Shown: one piece after another, positions 27,801-39,800 of the stretch
Layout of the letters: each line of letters begins with the position of its first letter
Numbering within the stretch: the first letter of the stretch is position 1
Assembly (NCBI GenBank): GCA_020052955.1
Contig: JAGVOB010000152.1
Location: 1-40,071 of the forward strand
Origin: Candidatus Omnitrophota bacterium
Lineage (GTDB): Bacteria > Omnitrophota > Gorgyraeia > VGKN01
DNA: 40,071 bases
Direction: 5' to 3'
The notes under the pieces: generated by a model
Database searches by the model: none
The model's input: the letters and a program-made list of their open reading frames with translations, nothing else
What the model was told of the DNA's origin: nothing
Program-made: the position numbers and the translations under genes

Positions 27801-30800
27801 TATTCCGATGATACATCACATAAACCCAATCTCTAAAAGTTAAAGAACTGTCAATAGTATCAGAATCTTTAAAGAAATCCCCTGTCAATTCAACGGCCAT
27901 AACTTTTCCCCCTACTTCAACCATATCAGGGTAAAATTTCTGGCCTGTTTCATCTGTAGCTCTAACTACCCAGCGGGCAAATTCACCTGTTCTTTCTTTA
28001 ATATATTCATCTTTATCCCAGAATATCTGGATTTCAATATATCTTCCCTGCTTATCTTGCAAATTATAGTGATATACTAAATACCTCTTACTTTTTACCT
28101 CTGCATCAACTGCTATTCCGCCATAGCGGGTCCCCAGAAACTCCATAACAGCGCCGAGATGTTCTTTAGAATTAATCAAAATCTTGAGGCCAAATATATC
28201 TCTTTCATCTTCCGGATTTTGGTATTTATCAGATTTACGCTGGGTCTTTTCCCGGATAGAATATATATTTTTAACCCTTAGGCTGAGTCTTTCGATTTTA
28301 AGCCCTTCTACCTGAGTTTCCAAGCTCTTCAAAGCCTGACTAAGCTGATTTTTCTCATCTATTTCCCATTTCCGCTTTGCCTCTTCATAATCTGCTCCTT
28401 TCCCGAACATCTGGTATCTTACCAATCTTTCTCTTAGAACCATATAGAGTTCTCTATTTTCTAGGAAGAATATTCTCTCTCTTAACTCGCTTGATAAATC
28501 AGATAATCCAACCCTTTCAGCAAGAGGGATATAAATCTGTTTTGTTTCCTTAAAAATATACTCGCGAAAACGGGGAGGAACCTTTTCATTGCCCAATATT
28601 GATGTATTAGCCAGCTGGTCGCAAAGCGCCAAAAGCCTTACCTCTGGCGAGCCTGTGGTGCGCTGAAGAATCAAATTACGCTGCGTCCGCTGCATAACTA
28701 AGTTCATATGATAGTAGATATTATCTCTTCCTGCTAACTCAGAAGGGAGGTAGGGTATGCTTATAGCATCTTTTAATTTAATAACAAGTTGGGTAAGGCG
28801 CTCTGCCTTTTCTTTATCAATGCCGCCTTGCGTAATTAAACATTTTTTTAAGTCCTCTTCTTTTTGCTCTATGCCATGAAGCAAGGCAACACATATCAGG
28901 TCTTCCTGTATAGAAGTTTCTAAATCAAGTTTTTCAGCATATTGGCGCGCATATTCAGCCAAAATCATAGCATGGTCAATATAGCTCTGCGCGCCCAAGA
29001 AGTAATGGCCATGGTAGGCTGTTTGGGCAATCTCTAAAATCTTGGCGATAGTTTCATTTTCTTTAGCCAGAGACCTTATGGGGCTTGTATCGGGTATAAA
29101 TGATAACGCTATTTCATCTGGTTTAATTTGTAGCTGGGGTTGAGTGAGTTTTATTAAGGCTTTAATCAAAAAGGTTTTTCTTCTATCTGTTGGGTTGATT
29201 AAATAAGAAAGAAGGAGCGCAACCAAGGGATGATTAATCTTATTTTCTTTAAGGGCTGTTTCGGCAAGAGACTTTCCCGCCACTTTTACAAAATCCGTCC
29301 GTTCTACCAATTTGATAATCTCCTTAACCGCTTCTTCCTGGTTTAGATTTTCAATGGGGACACCTGAAAAATAACGGTCTATACATATAGCAAGTAAGGT
29401 AGTATCGGGTTGTATGTTCTGTTTCTGTGAAAATTCCCAGAATAAATCCCAGAATTTACTATTTTTATCTTCAATTAAATCTACGAGCGAACGATATTTT
29501 TCTTCTAAAATAGTACCTTCTTTGTCTATCGCCCTTTTTAAAAATATTGTTTTCCAGAAGTGCCACATAAGCCCTTTAAAGCCATCTTTATAATAAATAA
29601 TTATGTACTCTTTTATTCTCATCGCGGTTTCTAAATCATCTTTTGATAACTCTTGCCCGGAAAATACTGCATCATATAAAAGCGGATTTCCTAAAATTAC
29701 GGCTATATGTAATTCTCTATATAATTTATGTATACCCAAATAATCAGATTTATCATCACATTCAATGCCCCAGCTTTTACCCAGCAATGATAATGTTATA
29801 AGTTCAGCTTTTCTCATTTTTATGGCAAATGTTCCCATATAGTGCAGGGTTTTATCAATAGCCTCTTCTATCTTTTGGCCAGAGATACCCGCTAAAGACA
29901 ATTCTTTTTTTAAAAAATCTTTTATTCCCTCTGCTTCCGGGGAAGTTTTTATAATATCTGTTAATCCTAGACAATCTTTTATATTCCTTCTTAACATCCT
30001 TTCTGTATCTCTATCTTTACGGTGGGGAATAAAAGTAGCAGCTGCAAGAATTACCCTTTCTCTGCCCAATGGCTGATGTTTTTCAACAAAATCTTTAAGA
30101 GATTTTATATCCGGTTGTGGTATCATAAACATATCTTTATATCTATCTTCAAATCCGCTTGGTTCCATAAGCATTGCCAACTTGGCAAAGATTTCACTAA
30201 TATCATCAAAATTCTCTTCTCTCATTAATTGAGATTTGCAATCAAGGGCATTGCTAAAGATAATGGCTACCTCAAGCAGGGGCCAGTTTGATTTTACTGA
30301 CTCAGGAATAGGATGCTGGCGTGGACCTTGCGCCAAATGATATGCCTCCAGTATATTTTTTATTGCGGTTTGTTTCTTTGCCCTGCTTACGCCGGGTGGT
30401 TCTTTTTGCAAATTCCTAAAATTCGCCTCGGCAAGGAACATATAATCCAGTGTTTTGGGGATTGAAATGCAGTTACCTTTAAATGCGCCCTCGTGAAATT
30501 CCGCAAGTTTTTCAATTGCTTTTAGTCTTTCTTTAGGATAGGCTAACTTATTAAGTTCTTCTTGAGATAAACTGTAAGCCTCAAGGCGACTATAATTTTC
30601 ATAAAACTTCTTTCTAAGGTTATCCAAGACATCATTAAAAAGGGCTTTTTCTAAGCTTTCATTATATTTATATATAGATAAATATGCACAAGAAGCAATA
30701 AGTATTAGAGAAACTGTCTCATCAAGATACTCTATCTGGCGTTTTATATCGGGTTTTCCTTGTTCATTTTTAAAGGCATCTATTGTTTCAAGATTGCTCA

Positions 30801-33800
30801 TTCTATCTTCAAGTTTTATAAGTATACTCGGTAATCCCCATGGTTCGCCTTTCTGTCCAGGTCTATGTATCCCGCTATATAATCTTTCCAGATAACGCCT
30901 ATCGCGTCTTGCCTCCTGCTGCTCTAGTTCCCTAGGAGAAAGATTTTCATCCACACTATCTTTAGTCAATAATTGCATGTAATAACGAACTCTTTTACCA
31001 AATCTTTGTTCAATCTCATCCAAAGTTGCCTGTTTAGATTCTACTATATCATGCAGTAAACTGGCTGCTAACAGTTCATCTTCAAAATTAAAAGCTTTTT
31101 CTTTATCAGAATATCCTTCAGGTATTATCCAGCGTAGATTGGGATGTCTTTCTTTTACCGTCTTGATTCTACTGGCCAGTCTATCAGCTACATCTATCTC
31201 ATGAAAGATAGTAAGGTCCCCGCTATCCCGGAAAAATCCTGGTTTTTGTATAGAAATAGCTGACCTTTCAATAAGAAAATCAAATGCGTTGCGCGTAAGC
31301 GGCATTTTAGACTCAGAAGGAAAGTGCTCTTTAAGATGTTCGTATTGGCCCATTTCAAACCCGCGCTTTGAAATTTTCCGGAGTAGGTTTTTCACAATAT
31401 AAAACAAAAGAATGCTGTTAACTACGGCTATACTTACGCCGATAACAAATAAAAGCGTCGTGGATGCGTTCATCAGGACATATATGAAGAAAAGAATATT
31501 TAACACGAAAAGCTTGGGGCGCAAAAACCTGATTGAGTCCACAATCAGGTTGCGATAAAAAGGAGAATATGCCTGTTTGAACAATCCCGGGCCGTGTTCA
31601 TCCAAAATTATCTTCATTGTCTGCTGTTGGACGAAAGTTGACCATAGCAATTTTTCAATCCATCTGTTTATTATAGAATTAGTTACGCCGAAGGTTATAA
31701 ACCTGCGGGCATTATGACTTTTATTTACATAAACAGAATCTGCCCATTTTTTGATAAATGAGGGCATTACCGGCAATGTCAAAAAATAATAAACCGGGTG
31801 ATGAATAATAAGAAATACCCAGTTTTTATAGTAAAATCTTTCCCAGTTTTTCTTATTCAGACTTGTGGCAAATTTTCCCGGCTCAATCTTATAATAAGGA
31901 AACTGAAGCAGTTTAAACAGGGGCCAACCTATAATCGGATTAAAAGGCGTGAAGAATAAGGTAATAAGCGCAAATATGGCTAGCATAAGCGTTATACCTT
32001 TATCGGGCGAAACAAACGTGTAACCCGATAAAAACAGCGCAACTGTTACCAATAAAATAATCATTAGGGTGGAGAGGGGTAATTGAGAAACTTCCATATC
32101 AAATGGAGGAAAGGAATTATTTTCAAGAAAAAGTGCTAATTTTCGCCACTTTCCTTCTTTATTTTTTATTGCTCTCTCAACTTCAGAAAAATCTCTATAT
32201 ACTGCGTTGAGATAATTAATAATGGCACTTCTCGACCCTCCTGACCTATTCAAAATAAAGAACCAAATATCAATTGATTCCATTATTCCTTTTGATTTGG
32301 TATGACGTAGAACTGGGGCAACGGTAGAAATTACAGCGTCTGTAGTAGCCGTTGGGCTTGAGGCGGATGTGGCTTCCCCTGGAGAAATTACTACCCTTGG
32401 CGTTTTTAAAGATTTATCCCTTTTACCCAAAACATTTCCATGGCCGGGCCAGATGCGCACATTTTGTAAATTCAATAAAATCTCTTCTATTTTCTTTAAA
32501 GCATCCTCGTCAAAATTAAGTTTTCCGGATAATCTTTTAAGCATAGTTACAAAACGCGCCTGAGTAGGGTCTATCCGGGAAATACCTATATCTCCGCTTA
32601 CTACCTCAAGCAGGCTATAATCTTGGTCTGTAAGCATAATGAGTATGCTGTCTGGGGTATGAGCGCCTACTTTAAACACTAAAATCTTAAGGTCTCCAAA
32701 ATCGCTTTCGCTTAAGATTTTGTCAAATTTTATAGGCGTATCTTCGTCTGTTTTAATCTCTACCGCTTTAAAAGACTCTTCATAAAAAACGGGTTTAACC
32801 TTTGGCTCTCTAAAATCGCACATAATCTTAAATATCATTGTGTCAAGGTAATCTAAGGGCCATTCAGGGGTTGTTTCGGGGAATCTGCTCTTTAGGACGG
32901 AATCAAAATTCTTATGGCTGTATAAAGGTATGTCAAATTCTTCGGCAAGTTCTAAAGCGCCTCCTGAGTGGTCCGTATCCGCATGGGTAAGTATGATTTT
33001 TTGTATCTTCGGAATTTCTATCCCGAGCGCCTCAAGGACTTTCTTTAAGGCAGGGTAAGTTACGGTTATTGAACCATCTATCATGATAAATTCCCTGTCT
33101 TTTCTTTTGCCCCTGGCAAGTATATACACATTTGAACCGTCATCAAACCTTATCTGGATAATCTCGGCATCAGGAGAAACCATTTTTCTTTCTGCAAAGA
33201 CAAAGGGTTTACCGCTTCTATCTACAAGTTCAACATTAACATCTGTATCTGATATTTGAGTTTCTTTTAGAGTAAAGCCTGCTTCTATTTTCTCCATAAA
33301 ATCATCTATTCTATTCACAGAGTCATCTAAGGACTTTGCAATCTTATCAGCTATAGCCTCTGGGTCTGAGGCAGCGCCCGGGCGGTTCATCCTGAGCGGG
33401 GCGATAAGGCGGGAGAATGTTTTTATAAAAATCCTGAGGAAGGTATTTCTTTCCCTGCCAAAATAGTGCTTATCTCTTAAAAGATAATATAAACTTAAAA
33501 GAAATTCTCCGATGTCAACCGCTTCTGGCGGAGCGCGGTTCTTTAGTTTACTGCATATCTCATCCAATTCTTTTTCATCTACTTCACCCTTAGCTATAGC
33601 ATTGACTGTCAGATTAAAAATGTCATTTAGTATATCCGAAAAACCAGACCTGATAAGTTTAGCTCTCATATTGTCGTCATTTAAAATTTTAAGTCTTACA
33701 TATGCGCTGTAAAGTCTTCCTCCTTCTTGAATATCTTCGTTACCAGCAAGATTTTCCAGATACCATTTTATCTCCTTGTAATATATCGGCACATTCGCAT

Positions 33801-36800
33801 GACCCGCCTCATAATCCTCTAGCCTTGACTTAAGCTTAACAGGGCCAACAACAGGAACCATTCCCTTGGTTAGCGCTTTGTTACAATGAAACCAGATTGT
33901 ATCATCAAAAACCCTGTATTCAGGATACTCAAGCAGGAATAAGCCAAAGTATTTGTGCGTCTCTTCAATTTTATAATTATGTTCTTTTAGCCAGAAGAAA
34001 TAAGCAAAGAGTTCTTCAAAATCTGCTTTATATTTATCCTTTGTTTCTTTTTTAACAACAACATACGTATAAAAAGGTATACTATTTCTACTTTCCCAAA
34101 ACTCTCTAAACTCCCTAAAGAAGCTTGACGAGAAATCATCAAAATTACTTCTCATTACCTCTCTATCAAACCTTATAAATTCCTTTGCCCTGCTGTATGC
34201 GGCTATTACTATATGAATTTTATCGCCCAGGATAGATTTAAGATGCCTCATATACTCAATAACTGCATCTATAGTCTCGTGGCCCATACCTATTAATTCC
34301 ACTTCTTCCCAACTCGGCCTTTCTATCCCGCGGCCAAACCTTAAGATAAATCCTGCCCATTTTCTTATATATATTAGCAATGCCTCAAGTCTAAGGGATA
34401 TAGTCCTTGCAAATATCCAGTAACACCAGAGAGTAGCTTCTCCTTCCCCTTTGTTTAAAAAGTCCAAAGTCTCTGGCTCATCCCTAAGGTCGCTATATTT
34501 ATCCGGCGTATATTCCTCGCCAATACCCTCTTTAAGATAGGTTACAACTCCGTTAACAAGCCTTTTGCCATTTTTGCTGATTAATTCACAGACTATAACC
34601 CTCTCCGTGTCAAGCGAAGAGATATGTTCTTTTCTAAGTGCGAGCTCGCCGACTCCGTTCTGTGCCGAGCCGTCAACATTCAGCTGATAGACCTCTTTAT
34701 TCTTAAGCTCTCTTAAAAGCGCTGTTCTTGAAATAAGCGTTCCTCTTTTATCGCGCTTTATGGAAATATAGATTAGGCCCTTTAGCAGCAGGTATCTATT
34801 TGATTCTAATCCAGTAGGATAGACCATCCTAGTACCTTTAGTCCAGAAAGGATAGGCCAACCTCTTTCCATTAAGGTTGGGCCTTAAGGATGGGTCTAAC
34901 TTAGCAAACTTTATTGCTGTTCTTGGGTTTACCTCTTCGGTGATATCGAAAGGATTTATATAAACTTTATCCAAAGCATCCGGATTCTGGCGGGCGACTT
35001 CATAATAAACTTCTTTTATAACCTCAAAATTATTAGTCCCTGTTAAAATTACCTTTTTATCTTCTGAGATAGCCTTTAAAACACTATTAACAGTAAGACA
35101 TAGCCAAATAGCACGTGGTATAAACGGCGGCGCCCTGACTTTAATTTCTGCAAATGAATCCTCATGCGGCGTTAAGGTTTCAGTAATTTTTAATGCTTCG
35201 CCTTGTACTCTAATAACATCCTTGGTCTTATCCGCTTGTGGACTTACGCTATGGTAGTATCTTACAACCAATGCCCGCATTTCCTCTTGCATATCAATAC
35301 CCCATTTGTCCTTTAATAATTTATATATTCCCAGCCCTATCAATTCCTCGTGAGCCGCTTCAGGAGCAAGTGCTTTTTCGATTACCCTAACTACTTGCGC
35401 GCATAGAGCCTGCTTAACTTGAGAGTTAATTTCTTGCTGTTCATTTCTTATTTTTTCAATTGTATTAATAACTAAGCGATAATCATGCTCCAAAATTTTA
35501 AGATTAAACTCATGTTTCAAACGTAATAAACGCAAAATACGTCCTAAAGTAAAATTACCGCCGTCTCCAACTACTCTTACTATCCCTCTTTCAAAATCCT
35601 CTAATGCGTGAACACGTCCATATATATTTCCTTTACAGTCTATTGCCATCTGTAATAATGCCGGCCCTGTGCCTTGCGAATATAAAATTCCAGTCTCAGC
35701 ATCAACGAAACACCTCTTCAAGAAAATCCTTTCTCCTTCAGGAGATATAATTGATACTGGACCGGAATATTGTATCTGTACTTCTCCATATTCACTTTTC
35801 CACATGATGCGGTTTTCATCACTGGGAGGCTTAAGGAATAGTCTGTAATCTATGCCCAATGCATCTGCTAATAATCTGAGTTTCTCTATAGCATATTGAT
35901 ACACTCTTTCGTTTGTAAGACTGAGAGTTCCTAAGAATTCTAGTCTTTCTTCCTCTCTTAAGGAAACTTTTATGGTTATATCTAAATCATTGAGCTTTCC
36001 CCCGGTATAAGCATCTCTTACTCCCCCGCCAAAGACTACTATGTCATCACTTAACCCTACTTCTCCTAACCAACGTAAAAATGCAACTAATCTCTTGTCT
36101 TTTAACTGAGTTAAATCAAGATGCGTTTCTCTTATCCTCGCATGAAGCTTTTCAAAAAGCCTGTCTATTGCTTGAGGGACTTTTTGTCTAATAAAATGCT
36201 GCCCTTCACTTGCTTCAATAAGTGCAACGCGCCCATCCCAATTGTCAAGTCTTTCAACCGGGTTCGTATAAGAAACTATGCTATCATGATCGTCATAGAT
36301 ATAGAAAACCTGTGTCTGGGGAGATCCTATCAAAACCTCATGTAAAAGAAATATGGTATCCTCATCACCTAACTCTACTAATACCTCCAATGTTCGCTCT
36401 CTTTCTTGAACGCTAACCTCTGGCTTTTCTTCGTCTGGTACTGTTAAATGATTTATCAATGGACCTACGGCGCGGTTATCTCCTATTGCGCTCAATAGGC
36501 CCAAGGTTATAATTCGGACAGACGAAGCTGGGTCATCCAGCGCCTTTATTAAACCATCCACTGCGTAATAACCACCTATTGAACCTAATGCTTTAACCGT
36601 TGTTTCGCGCATCCATATAGCAAACTGATCATTCACATATGAAGCTTCATAATCTAATAATTTTATCAATCCATCAATGGCACGAGGATCTCTAATTTTT
36701 CCTAACGCCTCTGCCGCAGCATCGCGTACAAATAACTTTTCATCCTTTAATAAATTTAATAACACATCCACTGCGGCTAAATTTTCAGTATTCCCTAAAG

Positions 36801-39800
36801 CCCTTGCTACGTGCAAACGCACTGAGGGGTCTTCATCTCTTGTTGCTTCAGATAAGGCATCTAATACAGAAGGGCTTCTTATATATCCTAAGGAATCGGC
36901 AACAGCACAACGAAGGTTTTTTAAATCTATTGCTAAATCAATATCGCTCCTTGAAGGTTTGCCTTCAAGTAATTTTCTTTCCCTGCTGTTATCTAATAAA
37001 ATTCTTGCTAGCCCTTTTACTGCACTACTATGGCCAATTTCTCCCAATAACTTCACCGCACCAATACGAGTTTTTATAGGTAAATTGTTATTCTCTGCGA
37101 TTTTCAGGACTCCGTATACTACTATATATACTTCATAATAAGGTTTTATACTCTCTTTTAATCTTGCTGCAGCATTGCTCCGCACCCAACTATTATCATC
37201 TTGCAGTTCTTGTAAACGTAACCTTAATTCATCCCTAAGTTTTATTTTATAATAAACCCCTTCTAAATCTCCCTCAGGATGAAATGCAGAGACTAGGTTT
37301 GCAAGATAGAAGCCGATATGGGGGATAACGAGGAATATTGCGATTAATGCCTTGGCAAATACGGGTAAGTCAATATGAATACCTAATAATTGGACGACAG
37401 CAAAGACTGGAAGTCCGATTATAAGAGCTGGAAGGATAATTGGACCTGCTATTGGCGCAAGTTCTTTAAAGAGAAATAAAGGCGGGAGGGGTTTCTTTGT
37501 TTGTTTGCCTTCAGGAGGGGCAAGGATTTGGACTGAACCTTCTAGTATGTCAGATAGGCTTTTTGCGCTTACATCATAGCCGGCTAGCCTACCTGCGAGA
37601 TGCCAGAGCTCTTCCCATATCCCGGCAAATAGCGCTGAGAGAATCCAGAGAGCGCCCCAAAATCCTTTCTTAATTCCATTGGCTTCTTTAAATTTACTAT
37701 GCAGACCTGACACAAGCACAGAGCGGAGGGCTACAACCTCTTGGGCATCCTCTACATGCTCTATCAATTCAATGAGTATTCTTGCTTCAGTAGCTCTTGG
37801 ATGTATAAAGGCAATTTTGTCGCCACGCGAATTTTCACTTACTGTTGTTTTAAGTACTTCTGGCACTATTTCATTAACAACTGCTAATGTATCTTCTATT
37901 CGGGCTGTCTTTAGTGCAACGTGGTGGATAAGAGTATCTTTTTTCTGTGCCTCTAAAAATCCAGCTACTTTTTCACCCTCTGGATGTCTTTCAATCGGCT
38001 GGATTATCTCAATTCCATAGGCAGTCCTTAGCGCATACACTCCTTCCGTACTCTCCTCTACCACTTCTGCGCCAAGGCGCCCTGCGATATCGTTGATACC
38101 TCCCCTGACCGCTATGGCTATGTGGTCTATATCGCCGATATTTTCTAAGCCTCCAAGTACCGGTTTAAGGTGCTTTTTCCATGCCTCAACTCTTAGTCGG
38201 GCAAAAACCTTTAATCTTTCAGCGGCTTCTTTTCTTTCCCTGGCGTTTTCAGAATTTATGAATAAACTGATAAGTAAATCCTCCAATGATACTTTTTTGG
38301 CTTTAAGATATTCTGCTATGGGTTTTCCTCCCTCGGTAATCCAGGACATTAACTCATCGTCAATTGCGCCATTTGCGTCTAATGGGAATATGGGTAAACT
38401 AAAGAACATAAGGCCTGTGATATCAATACCGTCTTCAAATAATTTATACACAAGGCGTGGGTCATCCTCATGCAGGGAAACAGCAAACCAGCTATAAATC
38501 TGGGCGTCTAAATACCTAACCCTCTCTTCTTTCTTTTTCTTCTTATTCTCGCTCCATCCGTGAGGTAAATCTACGCCATTTGCACTACACCAATTTTCAA
38601 TCATAGCTTCAATATCTTTCATACCTCTTAGATACGGCCTCTTGCCTCTATACATACCTTTAACAAGCCCTGTTTTTATATGCCCTATATCTTTCATAAT
38701 CTCTTCGCTGCTTTGCTCTATATACTCAATAAGGCTTCCTGCTGTATCAGTCGGTAGTTCTCTCCACCGGTCTATCTTAAGATTCAATATGCCGTGCGCA
38801 TGCGCCCAGCGTATAATCTTTTTGCCGAATATAAAGTTCGGCCTGTTTATATTGCCTATCGGCATTGTGGTTGTGTCCTTAAGCATAAGACCTACACTGC
38901 CTGCTTCGTCCATAGAAACAATGCCTTTTACCTTAGGCAGAGAAAATTTTTCCTTAAAATACAGGAAGGTCCTTTCAATGCCCTCTTCAATTGAAACCCG
39001 CGGCTCAAAGTCAAGGCGCTCCCTTGCGCGGGCGATATCGGGCTGGCGCTGGCGGGGGTCGCTTGCGTCCGCATTAGGTCTTTTTTCAATTCTAACCCCG
39101 CGCGCCAAATGTTTCTGGCTTAATTTATCTACTATTTCGGCAAACCGGCTTATGGAATAATGCATATCGGGATTTCCTATATTAAAAACCCGCCCATCAA
39201 TCGCTGTTTGAATTGTGATGCCTTCGGCGTTCAATAACTTTATAATACCTGAAATCGTATCGTCTATATAAGCGAAGCTACGCGTCTGTAAACCATCTCC
39301 ATATATAAGCAGGGGTCTATTTTCCAATGCGGCAACGATAAAATTGCTAACCACCCTGCCGTCATCCGGCCGCATTAACGGGCCGTATGTATTAAATATC
39401 CTTGCTATTCGGGCATCTAAGCCGTATTTCTTAAAGTAAAGGCCTATTAGCGTCTCAGCCCCGCGCTTGGACTCATCATACTGGGAGCGTTTTCCTGTGG
39501 GGTTTACATTGCCCGGATAGTCTTCCGGCTGGGGATTTACTGCTGGCTCGCCGTATACCTCGGATGTAGACGTAAATAGATAGCGCGCATTTTTCCTTTT
39601 AGCGAGCTCTAAGGTATTCCGGGTACCCTGTAGTCCCGTAGAAAGCGTTTCAAGCGGCCTTGTATAATAAAAAACCGGGCTTGCAATAGATGCCAGATGC
39701 ATAACCACGTCCACATTGCCTTCTATGTCAAACGACTGCGAGACATCGAGTTTATGGTAATAAAAATTTGGATTTTGTTGGAAGTCAGCCAGATTTTCCA

